Below, one piece after another: positions 18,682 through 28,222 of a stretch of DNA of 64,000 nucleotides. Origin of the DNA: Sphingomonas sp. Root241. Its GTDB lineage: Bacteria > Pseudomonadota > Alphaproteobacteria > Sphingomonadales > Sphingomonadaceae. The DNA is taken from positions 2,107,997-2,171,996 of the forward strand of contig NZ_LMIV01000001.1 in NCBI RefSeq assembly GCF_001428865.1, in the 5' to 3' direction. The first letter of the stretch is position 1; each line of letters starts with the position of its first letter. Under the pieces are notes generated by a model. The model was not told where the DNA came from. It searched no databases and worked only from the letters and a program-made list of their open reading frames with translations. Both the position numbers and the translations under genes were made by a program.

Positions 18682-19314
18682 TCACCCACGGTTCGCGGCG
18701 GGTTCGATCTGGCCGGCGAGAGCGTCGATGCCCTCGAGCGTTTCGAGAAACTGGTCGAGCGCCTGCGTCACCAGTTGCTGCGCCGAGCGGCAGGTGATCG
18801 CCGAAGCGAGGCGAAGCTTGAGGTGACGCTCCTGATCGAGGCGCAGCGTGAACGCCGCCTTGGCCTTTTTCGAAGCGACTTCGCGCACCACCCGGGCGAG
18901 CGTGGCTTCCGGAACTTCCGGCGTATGCTTGAGCACCGGCTCGCGCTTCATCTTGCGCGCGGGCACCATCAGCGGCGCGTAATCGACTTCGGCCTCGGGA
19001 GCATGTTCCGCGGGGGCGAATTCGGGTTCCGGCTCGGGCGCATATGCCGGCGCGGCAAGCTGCTCGTCGAGCGCCTCGAGCTGGCGGAGCACGGCAGGCT
19101 TGGGCGCCTCGATCTCCTCGTCGACCGGGGCGACATAGGGCATCTGCACAGGCGCCTGCTGGAAGTCGTGGCCCATGTCGTTCCAGCCGAGATCTTCCTG
19201 CGGGCCGGTGTTCATCTGCAGGAAGCCCTGCGGACGCATTGCCGGACGCGCCTGACCCTTGCGGGCGAGGAGGCTGGAGGAGAGTGAAGCGAGTGGTTTG
19301 GAGGTGCCGATCAT
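18682..19314 (-). CDS. Possible ribbon-helix-helix partner of ParA
   Basis: A 210-residue protein. The middle (about 50-120) is acidic and Pro/Ala-rich. The C-terminal 50-60 residues, AAFTLRLDQERHLKLRLASA followed by a helical stretch with QLVTQALDQFLETLE, look like a ribbon-helix-helix fold (one strand, two helices). It lies 11 bases after parA and 11 before the SPOR gene, so it is probably the ParA partner or adaptor. A GGAGG ribosome binding site precedes the ATG. The DNA-binding role is inferred. Confidence 0.65.
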   Translation of the reverse strand: MIGTSKPLASLSSSLLARKGQARPAMRPQGFLQMNTGPQEDLGWNDMGHDFQQAPVQMPYVAPVDEEIEAPKPAVLRQLEALDEQLAAPAYAPEPEPEFAPAEHAPEAEVDYAPLMVPARKMKREPVLKHTPEVPEATLARVVREVASKKAKAAFTLRLDQERHLKLRLASAITCRSAQQLVTQALDQFLETLEGIDALAGQIEPAANRG

Positions 19315-19325
19315 CGCCGCCTCCC

Positions 19326-20039
19326 TCAGCCGACCACGCGGCGGCCGAAGCCACCTGCGCGAGGCGCCTGGCCGAACTGGCTCGGCTGCGCCGGCGCCGC
19401 GAACACGGTGCGGCGGAAATTCTTCTCGAGCCGGTCGAAGATATAGGCCCAGAGCCCGGCGACCTCACCGGCGGACTTGCCGCGCGGATCGGTTTCCATG
19501 ACGGTGCGGCCGTCGATCATCGACGCCGCGAAATCGGTGCGGTGATGGAGCGTGATCGGGGCGACGGTGCCGTGCTGCGACAATGCGACCGCGGCTTCCG
19601 AAGTGATCCGTGCCTTGGGCGTCGCGGCGTTGACCACGAAGATCAGCGGCTTGCCGGCGCGCTCGCACAGATCGACCGTGGCGCCGACTGCGCGCAGATC
19701 GTGTGGGGACGGACGCGTCGGGATGACGATCAGCTCGGCGACCTGGATCACGCTCTGGATCGCCATGGTGATGGCGGGAGGCGTGTCGATCACTGCCATG
19801 CGGAAACCCTGCTGGCGCAGGACCTCGAGATCCGCCGCGAGCCGCGCGACCGTGGTCTGGGCGAACGCCGGATATTCGGTGTCGCGCTCGTTCCACCAGT
19901 CGGAGAGCGAACCCTGCGGGTCGATATCGATGAGAACGACAGGCCCGTGGCCAGCCAGCTGTGCCTGCACCGCAAGGTGACCGGACAGCGTGGTCTTTCC
20001 CGACCCACCCTTCTGCGATGCCATCGCTAGAACGCGCAT
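19326..20039 (-). CDS. ParA/MinD-family partitioning ATPase
   Basis: A 237-residue deviant-Walker ATPase. The P-loop QKGGSGKTT has the signature Lys, switch I is DIDPQGSLSDWW and Walker B is MAVIDTPPA. The ATG at 20037-20039 has GAGGGGG upstream. No ParB or parS-like site is nearby, so this is an orphan ParA positioned by or positioning something else. Gene order with a possible RHH protein and a septal SPOR protein suggests cargo positioning or division control. Confidence 0.9.
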   Translation of the reverse strand: MRVLAMASQKGGSGKTTLSGHLAVQAQLAGHGPVVLIDIDPQGSLSDWWNERDTEYPAFAQTTVARLAADLEVLRQQGFRMAVIDTPPAITMAIQSVIQVAELIVIPTRPSPHDLRAVGATVDLCERAGKPLIFVVNAATPKARITSEAAVALSQHGTVAPITLHHRTDFAASMIDGRTVMETDPRGKSAGEVAGLWAYIFDRLEKNFRRTVFAAPAQPSQFGQAPRAGGFGRRVVG

Positions 20040-20216
20040 GAACCCCCTCGAAAACTCGGTATTGCGGAGGACCTGATGCCATGCGGGTCGATAAGAAGCG
20101 GTTAACGCGTTTCGCCTTGGCACGGGTTTTGGTTTCCCGGCCGGTAAGGATATCTTTGCCTGCCCGGAGTTAAGTGGCATTCATCTCTTTTCGCGGGGTA
20201 TTGGAGCGTGCTCGGA

Positions 20217-21158
20217 ATGAAGTCTCTGTGGATGGCCGCCGTCGCGGGTGCCCTGCTGCTGGTGGCCCCGGCCTGCGCGCAGGAAGACCCGGTCAGGGCC
20301 GGCGTCGACGCCTATGAGCGCGGCGACTATCGCACCGCGGTCGAGAAATGGCGCCCCGCCGCCGATCAGGGCAATGCCGACGCGCAGTTCAACATGGGCC
20401 AGGCCTATAAGCTCGGCCGCGGCGTCGCTGTCGATCTCAAGGCGGCCGAGGCCTGGTATCGCAAGGCCGCGCTGCAGGGCCATGAGCAGGCCGAAGGCTA
20501 TTACGGCCTCGCTCTGTTCGAGAACGGCAAGCGCGCCGATGCCGTCCCCTGGCTCCAGCGCGCGGTAGGCCGCGGCGATGCGCGCGCGCAGTACATCCTC
20601 GGCATCATGCTGTTCAATGGCGACGGCGTCGCGAAAGACTGGGTGCGCGCCTACGCGCTGATGGTCCGCGCCTCCTCGACCGGCCTCGACGCCGCGGTCA
20701 AGGCACGCGCGCAGATGGACCAATATATGCCGCTGGGCGATCGCCAACAGGGCCTCGCCCTCGCGCGCAAGTACGAAGACGAATTCAACAAGGGCGGCCG
20801 TCCGCTGCCGCCGGTCGAGGTCGCGGAGAATAATCGTCCCGCCCCGCCCGCGGTCACGCGCCCGGCGCCGCGCACCACACCGCCCGCGCCTGCTCCGGCA
20901 CGCGCCACCCCCGCTCCGGTACGCGCCACGCCGGCCCCTGCGCAGGATGGCGGCTGGCGCGTCCAGCTCGGCGCGTTCGGCGACCCGGGCAATGCGCGAA
21001 AGCTATGGGACCAGGTGAGCGGACGCTTCCCCGGCCGCCAGCCTTACTTCGTCAAGGCGGGCGCATTGACCAAACTTCTCGTCGGCCCCTTCGCCTCGCG
21101 CGCGGCGGCCGCCGGTGCCTGCGGCAGCGTCAAGCCCTGCGTTCCTGTGGCGCGCTGA
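20217..21158 (+). CDS. Exported Sel1-repeat and SPOR-domain protein
   Basis: A 313-residue protein: signal peptide (MKSLWMAAVAGALLLVAPACA), Sel1-like TPRs at about 25-175 (AEKW-type repeats such as ADAQFNMGQAYKLGRGVAVD), a Pro/Ala/Thr linker at about 205-240, and a C-terminal SPOR domain (GGWRVQLGAFGDPGNARKLW). It probably acts at the septum on peptidoglycan. I chose the ATG at 20217 with TTGGAG about 10 bases upstream over a GTG three codons earlier. It is divergent from the ParA operon with 177 bases between. Confidence 0.88.
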   Translation: MKSLWMAAVAGALLLVAPACAQEDPVRAGVDAYERGDYRTAVEKWRPAADQGNADAQFNMGQAYKLGRGVAVDLKAAEAWYRKAALQGHEQAEGYYGLALFENGKRADAVPWLQRAVGRGDARAQYILGIMLFNGDGVAKDWVRAYALMVRASSTGLDAAVKARAQMDQYMPLGDRQQGLALARKYEDEFNKGGRPLPPVEVAENNRPAPPAVTRPAPRTTPPAPAPARATPAPVRATPAPAQDGGWRVQLGAFGDPGNARKLWDQVSGRFPGRQPYFVKAGALTKLLVGPFASRAAAAGACGSVKPCVPVAR

Positions 21159-21214
21159 GTGGAGGGAATTGCTTCGCGCCCGCAACAAAGTCGCATGAGG
21201 CGCGTTTCGCGCCC

Positions 21215-22051
21215 ATGATCAAAGCTTTGCTGGCCATCGCTGCCGCTCCCTCGCTTCTCTTCGCCACGAGTGCCGTCGCCCAGGACAATGAAGCCCCTGG
21301 GGAGCCGGCACCCGTGCAGGAGGCCAATCAGGACAAGAAGCCGATCAGGGTCCGCCTCTCGCTGGGCCCGCAGCTGCGGCCGCGCTTTCCCGGCTCGGAC
21401 GAGATGTTCCTGCTTCCATTCTACGACGTCTCGATCACGCGCGGCGACAAGCCCTTCGAATATGAGGCGGCGGACCAGGGCGTGTCTTTCTCGCTGATCA
21501 AGAGCACGGGGTTCGCGTTCGGCCCCGTGGTCCAGCTCGAGGGGAGTCGGCGGCGCAACGAGACCGATCTGCCGATCGACGAAGTTGGGACGAGCATCGA
21601 GGCGGGCGGCTTCGTCGATGTCTGGCTGGGCTCTTCGATCCGCGCGCGCGGCGAGCTGCGCAAAGGCGTGACCGGCCATAAGGGCCTGGTGAGCGACGTG
21701 ATGCTCGATTACGTCGCACGCGACGGCGACAAATGGCTGTTCTCGGTCGGGCCGCGCTTCTCTCTCGCCGACCGCAAATATCAGGAGGCCTATTTCGGCG
21801 TGAGCCCCACGGTGAGCGCGCGGACCGGCCTGCCCGTCTACGCACCCGACGGCGGCGTGCATTCGATCGGCGCCGCCGCCACGACGCTCTACCAGCTCGA
21901 TCGGCACTGGGGCCTGTACGGCTATGCCAAATATGAGCGCCTGATCGCCGATGCCGCCGATTCCCCGATCGTCCGCACGATCGGCTCGCGGAACCAGTTT
22001 TCGGGTGGCGTGGCGCTGACCTTCACATTCGACACGGGAATCCGGCGTTGA
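21215..22051 (+). CDS. MipA/OmpV family outer-membrane protein
   Basis: A 278-residue beta-barrel protein with signal peptide (MIKALLAIAAAPSLLFATSAVA). It has the family pattern of paired beta-hairpins: RVRLSLGPQLRPRFPGSDE, then FLLPFYDVSIT, FAFGPVVQLE, and the terminal SGGVALTFTFD strand. MipA/OmpV proteins are scaffolds for peptidoglycan enzymes or porin-like barrels. Transcribed alone, downstream of the Sel1-SPOR gene by 56 bases, so read-through is possible. Confidence 0.85.
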   Translation: MIKALLAIAAAPSLLFATSAVAQDNEAPGEPAPVQEANQDKKPIRVRLSLGPQLRPRFPGSDEMFLLPFYDVSITRGDKPFEYEAADQGVSFSLIKSTGFAFGPVVQLEGSRRRNETDLPIDEVGTSIEAGGFVDVWLGSSIRARGELRKGVTGHKGLVSDVMLDYVARDGDKWLFSVGPRFSLADRKYQEAYFGVSPTVSARTGLPVYAPDGGVHSIGAAATTLYQLDRHWGLYGYAKYERLIADAADSPIVRTIGSRNQFSGGVALTFTFDTGIRR

Positions 22052-22110
22052 GGCATCAGTTCGAACCATGATGGGCTAAAGTGAGCCCATTAAGGGTTGC
22101 CGCTCCTCTT

Positions 22111-22143
22111 CGTCATCCCCGCGAAATCCGGGGACCCATCTCC
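22111..22143. repeat. REP-like repeat, family R, solitary half copy
   Basis: One arm only: CGTCATCCCCGCGAAATCCG then GGGACCCATCTCC. The partner arm seen in other copies is absent. It lies in the gap after the OmpV-like gene. Confidence 0.7.
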
Positions 22144-22192
22144 AACAATTTCCACGAGCGCGCCGGGCTCGATAAATTCCGAAGCCTGCCAC

Positions 22193-23095
22193 TCACCCCG
22201 CCAGAAAGGCGGCCAGTTCATCGGGCGCTCCGGTCGGAAAAGCCGATTTGAGATAGTCGAGGAACGCCGACACGCGGGCGCTCAGCAAGCGGCGCGACGG
22301 ATAGAGCGCCCACAAGGCGATTTCCGGCCCGTCTATGTCGCCCCAATGCACCAGGGTCCCCGCAGCCAGATCGCGACTGACGAGCGATACGGGAAGGCGT
22401 CCAGCGCCGGCCCCCGCGCGGACCGCGTCGCGGTTCATGACCATCGATGACACGCTGAGAACCGGCTCGACTGCGATGCACATCGCGCCATCGGGGGTCT
22501 TCACTTTCCAATCCCCCTCCTGATCGAACGATCCGCGAACGACCGCAGGCGCCGCAATGCCGTCCGCCGGCCGGGCGACGGAAGGGCTCGCCACCACCAC
22601 CAGCCGATCGCGCAGAAAGGCGCGCCCAACCAGGCTCTCGTCCGGGGCTGGATTGACACGGATCACGAGGTCATAGCCCTCCTCGATCATATCCACCGGC
22701 CGATCCTCGGTGGTCACCTCGAGCCGGACTTCGGGGAATCGGGCAGCGAAGCCGGCGGCGAGCTTTCCCATCGCGATCTGCGAGAACAGCAGGGGCGCGC
22801 TGATCCGCAATCGCCCGCGGGGTGTGTGTCCGCGTGAAGCGATGGCAGCCGCCGTCTCGTTGAGTTCGGTGAGCAGCGCGCCCGTCCGCTGATGGAGCGC
22901 GCGCCCCTCCTCGGTCAGCTTGAGCATGCGCGCGCCGCGCTCGAACAGCCGCACGTCGAGGCTGGCCTCCAGCTCCGCGACCCGGCGGGACAAAGTGGCC
23001 TTGGGGCGCCCGGCGGCGCGCGCGGCACGTCCAAATCCGCCGTGCCGGGCGACGAGATTGAAGTCGGCGAGGGCGAGTAGGTCCATGCGTTCCAT
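22193..23095 (-). CDS. LysR-family transcriptional regulator
   Basis: A 300-residue LTTR. The winged HTH is at residues 4-62 ([20 protein letters not shown], then KATLSRRVAELEASL) and the effector domain follows from about 90 (GRLRISAPLLFSQIAMGKL). The start could be the ATG at 23095 or the one three codons in. It is divergent from an NAD(P)-binding oxidoreductase and an AtaL-like gene, with 96 bases between, the usual LysR arrangement. The effector is unknown. Confidence 0.92.
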   Translation of the reverse strand: MERMDLLALADFNLVARHGGFGRAARAAGRPKATLSRRVAELEASLDVRLFERGARMLKLTEEGRALHQRTGALLTELNETAAAIASRGHTPRGRLRISAPLLFSQIAMGKLAAGFAARFPEVRLEVTTEDRPVDMIEEGYDLVIRVNPAPDESLVGRAFLRDRLVVVASPSVARPADGIAAPAVVRGSFDQEGDWKVKTPDGAMCIAVEPVLSVSSMVMNRDAVRAGAGAGRLPVSLVSRDLAAGTLVHWGDIDGPEIALWALYPSRRLLSARVSAFLDYLKSAFPTGAPDELAAFLAG

Positions 23096-23191
23096 CAGTG
23101 AGACTGTACGTCCAAATATAGCGTCTATTGGCGCGCATGTGGATCACTAATTTCCGGGAATGCCATTTGGCATCAACCAGGAGTGACCCCC

Positions 23192-24055
23192 ATGACCATC
23201 CTCGTTACCGGCGCTACCGGCCAAATCGGACGCCATGTCGTCGATCAGCTCATCCATCGCGGCGCCGATGTGCGCGCGCTCGTCCGCGATCCCGCCAAGG
23301 CGAACCTGCCGGCGGGCGTCAGTGTGGTTCAGGGCGACCTGCTCGACATCGTTTCGCTGCGCGGCGCATTCTCGGGTGTCTCGACGCTGTTCCTGCTCAA
23401 CGCAGTGGCGGCCGACGAATTCACCCAGGCGCTGATTGCGCTCAACCTCGCCCGCGAGGCCGGCATCGAGCGGATCGTCTATCTGTCGGTGATCCACAGC
23501 GATCTGTACCTCAACGTGCCGCATTTCGCGGGCAAGTTCGGCGTCGAGCGGATGATCGAGCAGATGGGCTTCAACGCCACGATCCTGCGCCCCGCATATT
23601 TCATCCAGAACGACCTCACCATCAAGGACGTGGTGACCGGTTTCGGCGTGTATCCGATGCCGATCGGCGGCAAGGGGTTGGCGATGATCGACGCGCGCGA
23701 TCTGGGCGAGATCGCGGCGATCGAACTCCTTCGCCGCGAACAGGCGAGCACGCCGCTTCCGCTCGATCGGATCACGATCGTTGGGCCTGACACGCTGACG
23801 GGTGCGGACATCGCCGCGATCTGGACTGAGGTTCTCGGCCGCCCGATCGCTTATCCGGGCGACGACACCGCCGGTTTCGAGCAGAATCTGCGGCAGTTCA
23901 TGCCGAGCTGGACGGCCTACGACATGCGCCTGATGACGGAGCGCTTCCAGACCGAGGGCATGATCCCCGCCGCCGGCGATGTCGAGCGCCTCACCGCGCT
24001 GCTGGGCCGCCCCTTGCGCACCTATCGCGAATTCGCCGCCGAAATCGCGGCTTGA
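23192..24055 (+). CDS. NmrA-like NAD(P)H-binding protein
   Basis: A 287-residue Rossmann protein of the atypical SDR/NmrA group. The N-terminal motif is TGATGQIGRHVVDQL, followed by VRALVRDPAKA (NADP-type Arg) and RIVYLSVIHSD. The catalytic YxxxK is not evident, so it may sense redox state or act as a quinone reductase-like enzyme. ATG at 23192 follows an AGGAG motif. Likely controlled by the divergent LysR protein and co-transcribed with the next gene, 23 bases away. Confidence 0.85.
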   Translation: MTILVTGATGQIGRHVVDQLIHRGADVRALVRDPAKANLPAGVSVVQGDLLDIVSLRGAFSGVSTLFLLNAVAADEFTQALIALNLAREAGIERIVYLSVIHSDLYLNVPHFAGKFGVERMIEQMGFNATILRPAYFIQNDLTIKDVVTGFGVYPMPIGGKGLAMIDARDLGEIAAIELLRREQASTPLPLDRITIVGPDTLTGADIAAIWTEVLGRPIAYPGDDTAGFEQNLRQFMPSWTAYDMRLMTERFQTEGMIPAAGDVERLTALLGRPLRTYREFAAEIAA

Positions 24056-24078
24056 ACCAACGCACAAGGAGATCCGTC

Positions 24079-24552
24079 ATGATCTATTCGACCGCCACCG
24101 TCCCGGTGAACCCCGAGGGCGAAACCCGGCTGACCCGCGCGCAGGCCTGGGCCGGGCTCGAGCTGAAGGCCCGCGATGCGCGCCTGTTCCTTCCGCCCGG
24201 CCTCTGCACCCGTTGCGATGTCGTCGAGGAAAGCGCGACGCATTTCGTCCGCGAAGCCACGATCGGCGGTGCCGAGCTGCGCGAGATCGTCGCGCTGGAA
24301 CACGAGAGCAAGGTCACCTTCTTCCAGGCTACCGGCCCGCGCGAAGGGGCGATCGTCAACGAGCTCTACGAAGACGAGGCCGGCGCGCTCCAACTGCGCT
24401 TCTATTGCTATCTCGGTCTGCGCGGCAAGGCGCCGAGCGGCCCGGAGGAGCAGGCGGAGCAAGCCCAATTCGATGGCGACAACGGCTATAAAGCCGCCCT
24501 GTTGTCGACGCTGAAGCGCACCCGCGAACTGCTCGCGGAGGGCAGGCTCTGA
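24079..24552 (+). CDS. AtaL-like (DUF1857, SRPBCC-fold) protein
   Basis: A 157-residue protein matching the DUF1857/AtaL-like pattern: MIYSTATVPVNPEG, LTRAQAWAGLELKARDA, and the HFVREATIGG and ESKVTFFQATGP strands. This START-like fold is found in fungal and bacterial oxidative pathways, with unknown substrate. AAGGAG lies 8 bases before the ATG. It probably forms an operon with the NmrA-like gene under the LysR regulator. Confidence 0.78.
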   Translation: MIYSTATVPVNPEGETRLTRAQAWAGLELKARDARLFLPPGLCTRCDVVEESATHFVREATIGGAELREIVALEHESKVTFFQATGPREGAIVNELYEDEAGALQLRFYCYLGLRGKAPSGPEEQAEQAQFDGDNGYKAALLSTLKRTRELLAEGRL

Positions 24553-24583
24553 TCATACCGACATGGCCGGCGAGACTGCGATT

Positions 24584-25471
24584 TCAGGCGGTCTCGCCGC
24601 CAACCCACTCCCCTCGCGGAATCCCCTGCGCATAGAGCAGAGCGGTCAGGTCGTTATGATCGATCCGCGCGCCCGCCGCGGCGGCGACGATCGGCTTGGC
24701 GTGATAGGCCACGCCCAACCCGGCCTTACGGATCATCGCGAGGTCGTTCGCGCCGTCGCCCACCGCCATCGACGCTTCGGCCGGCAGCCCCAGTTCGGCC
24801 AGCGCGCCCAGCAACGTGCTCTCCTTTGTGCCGCTGTCGACGATCGGCTTCGTCACCTTGCCCGTCAGCCGGGCATCGCCGATCTCGAGCCGGTTGGCGA
24901 TCACCCGGTCGAAGCCGATCTCGGCACCCACCGGCTCGGCGAAGCGGGTGAACCCGCCCGAGACGAGGATCGTCGTCGCACCACGCGCACGCATCGTCTG
25001 CACCAGCGCTTTCGCGCCCGGCATCAGCTTTACCCGCTCGGCAAGGCAGCGGTCGATCGCGCTTTCCTCCAGCCCCTCCAGCAACGCCACCCGCGCGTCG
25101 AGCGCCTCGGCGAAGTCGAGTTCGCCTTTCATCGCCCGCTCGGTCACTTCGGCGATCCGGCTCTTGATCCCGGCATAGTCGGCGAGCTCGTCGATGCATT
25201 CGACCGTGATCATCGTCGAATCCATGTCGGCGACGAGCAGCTTCTTGGCCCTGCCCTGCTGCGGCTGGACGATCACGTCGGTCGCCGGCAATGCGCCTTC
25301 CAGTACCGCCCGCGCCGCGCCCGGATGCGACACGAACAGCAGGTCCGCCGCTTTGCCCTGGTCGAGCCAGTGCCACGCCCCCGGCGCGCAATCGACACCC
25401 GCCAGCCGATCGGCCGCTTCGGAAAGCTGCCCCGCGCTGAGGCCGTCTGCTATGAGCGTCGCGATGAACAT
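24584..25471 (-). CDS. serB: Phosphoserine phosphatase
   Basis: A 295-residue HAD phosphatase for the last step of serine synthesis. Motif I is DMDSTMI (nucleophile Asp), motif II is VSGGFTRF, motif III includes the Lys of SGTKES and motif IV is [10 protein letters not shown]. The N-terminal 80 residues are ACT-like as in SerB. I chose the ATG at 25469-25471; further upstream the frame runs through miaA. The start overlaps the start of miaA on the other strand by 8 bases. Confidence 0.93.
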   Translation of the reverse strand: MFIATLIADGLSAGQLSEAADRLAGVDCAPGAWHWLDQGKAADLLFVSHPGAARAVLEGALPATDVIVQPQQGRAKKLLVADMDSTMITVECIDELADYAGIKSRIAEVTERAMKGELDFAEALDARVALLEGLEESAIDRCLAERVKLMPGAKALVQTMRARGATTILVSGGFTRFAEPVGAEIGFDRVIANRLEIGDARLTGKVTKPIVDSGTKESTLLGALAELGLPAEASMAVGDGANDLAMIRKAGLGVAYHAKPIVAAAAGARIDHNDLTALLYAQGIPRGEWVGGETA

Positions 25472-26396
25472 GGGATCCCCTGACCTGCCAACGGTGGCGC
25501 TCATCGCAGGGCCGACCGCGAGCGGCAAGTCCGCGCTCGCACTAGCGCTCGCCGAAAAGCACCGGGGCACCGTGATCAACGCCGATTCGATGCAGGTCTA
25601 TGCCGATCTCCGCATCCTCACCGCGCGGCCGAGCGTCGAGGAGGAATCGCGCGTCCCCCACCGCCTGTTCGGCCATGTCGACGGCGCCGACGCCTATTCG
25701 GCGGCACGCTGGGCGGCCGAGGCACGCGCCGCGATTGCCGAGGCGCATCGCGAGGGCCGCCTGCCCATCCTCGTCGGCGGCACCGGCATGTATCTGCGCA
25801 CCCTGCTAGAGGGCATCGCGCCGGTACCGGAGATCGATCCCGAAGTGCGCAAACAAGTGCGCGCACTGCCGGTGGCAGAGGCGCATGCCCAGCTCGCCGC
25901 CGCCGACCCGGAAGCCGTCGCGAAGCTCAACCCCACCGACACCACCCGTGTCGCCCGCGCGCTCGAAGTCGTCCGCGCCACCGGCAAGCCGCTCGCGCAT
26001 TGGCAGGAGCAGCGTCTGGGCGGGATCGCGGGTGAGATCCATCTCGCCCCGCTCATCCTCCTCCCCGACCGCGACTGGCTCGGCGAACGCATCGACCGCC
26101 GCTTCGCCGACATGGTCGACCAGGGACGCGCCGAGGCGACAGCCCTGCTCGCCCGCACCGACGTGCCTGCCGATGCCCCCGTCCTGCGCGCGATCGGCGT
26201 GCCGGAACTGCGCGCCTTGTTCTCCGGCGAAACCGATGTCGTCGAAGCCGCCGCCGCCGGCGCACTTGCCACGCGACAATATGCCAAACGCCAGTATACG
26301 TGGTTCCGTCGCCAGCCGCCGCCCGAATGGGAACGTAGCGACGCGACAGAAACAAAGGTATTACTGGCTATAATTGAAACTAAATTTCACATATAA
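25464..26396 (+). CDS. miaA: tRNA dimethylallyltransferase
   Basis: A 310-residue enzyme adding dimethylallyl to A37 of tRNAs reading UNN codons. P-loop [15 protein letters not shown] at about residue 15, [12 protein letters not shown], and [16 protein letters not shown] are the family hallmarks. The C-terminal [12 protein letters not shown] is also typical. ATG at 25464 or 25470 are both possible. The start overlaps serB divergently, so the two promoters must lie within each other's coding sequence. Confidence 0.95.
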   Translation: MNMGSPDLPTVALIAGPTASGKSALALALAEKHRGTVINADSMQVYADLRILTARPSVEEESRVPHRLFGHVDGADAYSAARWAAEARAAIAEAHREGRLPILVGGTGMYLRTLLEGIAPVPEIDPEVRKQVRALPVAEAHAQLAAADPEAVAKLNPTDTTRVARALEVVRATGKPLAHWQEQRLGGIAGEIHLAPLILLPDRDWLGERIDRRFADMVDQGRAEATALLARTDVPADAPVLRAIGVPELRALFSGETDVVEAAAAGALATRQYAKRQYTWFRRQPPPEWERSDATETKVLLAIIETKFHI

Positions 26397-26399
26397 GGC

Positions 26400-26428
26400 T
26401 TGACGTGCCATTTTCTTGCCGTTAGCAG
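26400..26428 (+). promoter_or_regulatory. Candidate ilvB promoter
   Basis: TTGACG followed by a 17-base spacer and TAGCAG lies in the 76-base gap between miaA and ilvB. The -35 match is good and the -10 match weak. No leader peptide or attenuator hairpin is visible upstream of ilvB. Confidence 0.3.
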
Positions 26429-26472
26429 CGCCAATCCGGCGTTGTGCGGCAACGCAGCAAAAGGAGGCAGAC

Positions 26473-28218
26473 GTGACCGAGAAGAGCGGAGCAGACATCC
26501 TGATCGAGGCGTTGAGCGACCTCGGTGTGGAGGTCATCTTCGGCTATCCCGGTGGCGCGGTGCTTCCCATTTACGACGCGCTCTTCAAGCAGGACCGCAT
26601 CAAGCACATCCTCGTCCGCCACGAGCAGGCCGCCACCCATGCCGCCGAGGGCTATGCCCGCTCGACCGGCAAGCCCGGCGTCGTGCTCGTCACTTCGGGC
26701 CCGGGCGCGACCAACGCCGTCACCGGAATCACCGACGCGTTGATGGATTCGATCCCGCTGGTCGTGATCACCGGGCAGGTCCCCACCGCCCTGATCGGCA
26801 CCGATGCGTTCCAGGAAGCCGACACCGTCGGCATCACGCGGCACTGCACCAAGCACAATTACCTCGTGAAGGGCCCCGAGACGCTCGGCAGCATCATCCA
26901 CGAGGCGTTCCACATCGCCACCTCGGGGCGCCCGGGCCCGGTCGTCGTCGATATCCCCAAGGACGTTCAGGTCGCCACCGCGCGTTACGAGGCGCCGGGC
27001 CCGATCCAGCACAAGACCTATCGCCCGCAGACCCAGCCCGATGCGGCGAAGATCCAGGAAGCGGTCGACATGCTCGCCGCCGCCGAGCGTCCGATCTTCT
27101 ACACCGGCGGCGGGATCATCAATTCGGGTCCCGAGGCTTCGAAGCTGCTCCGCGAGCTCGCGGCGATGACCGGCGCACCGGTCACTTCGACGCTGATGGG
27201 CCTCGGCGCGCTGCCCGCCTCGTCGGACCAGTGGCTCGGCATGCTCGGCATGCACGGCACCTACGAAGCCAATTGGGCGATGAACAAGGCCGATCTGATC
27301 ATCGCCTTCGGATCGCGGTTCGACGATCGCGTCACCGGCCGGCTCGACGCCTTCGCGCCGAACAGCCGGAAAGTGCACATCGATATCGACCGGTCATCGG
27401 TGAACAAGAATGTCCGCGTCGACCTGCCGATCATCGGCGATGTCGGCATTGCGCTCCGCGAGATGATCGATTGCTGGAAGGCGCGTCAGCACCCGAAGCC
27501 CGACCTCACCGAATGGTGGAACCGGATCAACGGCTGGCGCCAGACCCGCTGCCTCGATTTCGAGGAAAAGGGCGACGCGATCATGCCGCAGCGCGCGATC
27601 CGTGCGCTCTATGAGGCGACCAAGCACCGCGCACCGATCATCACCACCGAGGTGGGTCAGCACCAGATGTGGGCCGCGCAGCATTTCGGCTTCGAATCGC
27701 CGAATAAGTGGCTGACGTCGGGCGGCCTCGGCACGATGGGCTATGGCCTGCCTGCCGCGATCGGCGCGCAGCTCGGCCATCCGGATGCGCTGGTGATCGA
27801 CATCGCCGGCGAGGCCTCGATCCAGATGAACATCCAGGAGCTGGCGACCGCGACCCAATATCGCCTGCCGGTCAAGATCTTCATCCTGAACAACGAATAT
27901 ATGGGCATGGTCCGCCAGTGGCAGGAGCTGACCTATCAGTCGCGCTATTCGGAGAGCTACAGCGATGCGCTCCCCGATTTCGTCAAGCTCGCCGAAGCCT
28001 ATGGCTGGAAGGGCATCCGCATCGAGGGCCGGCAGGAGCTGGAACCCGGTATTACCGAGATGCTGGCCTATGACGGGCCGGTATTGGTCGACTGCAAGGT
28101 GGCCAAGCTCGCCAACTGCTTCCCGATGATCCCGTCGGGCGCCGCCCACACCGAAATGCTGCTCCAGGCCGCCGAAGTCTCCGGCGAAATGGACGACGAA
28201 GCCAAGGCACTGGTCTGA
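26473..28218 (+). CDS. ilvB: Acetolactate synthase large subunit
   Basis: A 581-residue ThDP enzyme condensing pyruvate for valine, leucine and isoleucine. The catalytic Glu is in VRHEQAATHAAEGYA, the FAD-binding region is in the middle, and the ThDP/Mg motif runs from GEASIQMNIQELATA to NNEYMGMVRQWQ. The GTG at 26473 has a near-perfect ribosome binding site, AAAAGGAGG, and removes a poor upstream extension. It is followed 4 bases later by ilvH. Confidence 0.96.
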   Translation: MTEKSGADILIEALSDLGVEVIFGYPGGAVLPIYDALFKQDRIKHILVRHEQAATHAAEGYARSTGKPGVVLVTSGPGATNAVTGITDALMDSIPLVVITGQVPTALIGTDAFQEADTVGITRHCTKHNYLVKGPETLGSIIHEAFHIATSGRPGPVVVDIPKDVQVATARYEAPGPIQHKTYRPQTQPDAAKIQEAVDMLAAAERPIFYTGGGIINSGPEASKLLRELAAMTGAPVTSTLMGLGALPASSDQWLGMLGMHGTYEANWAMNKADLIIAFGSRFDDRVTGRLDAFAPNSRKVHIDIDRSSVNKNVRVDLPIIGDVGIALREMIDCWKARQHPKPDLTEWWNRINGWRQTRCLDFEEKGDAIMPQRAIRALYEATKHRAPIITTEVGQHQMWAAQHFGFESPNKWLTSGGLGTMGYGLPAAIGAQLGHPDALVIDIAGEASIQMNIQELATATQYRLPVKIFILNNEYMGMVRQWQELTYQSRYSESYSDALPDFVKLAEAYGWKGIRIEGRQELEPGITEMLAYDGPVLVDCKVAKLANCFPMIPSGAAHTEMLLQAAEVSGEMDDEAKALV

Positions 28219-28222
28219 TCCC

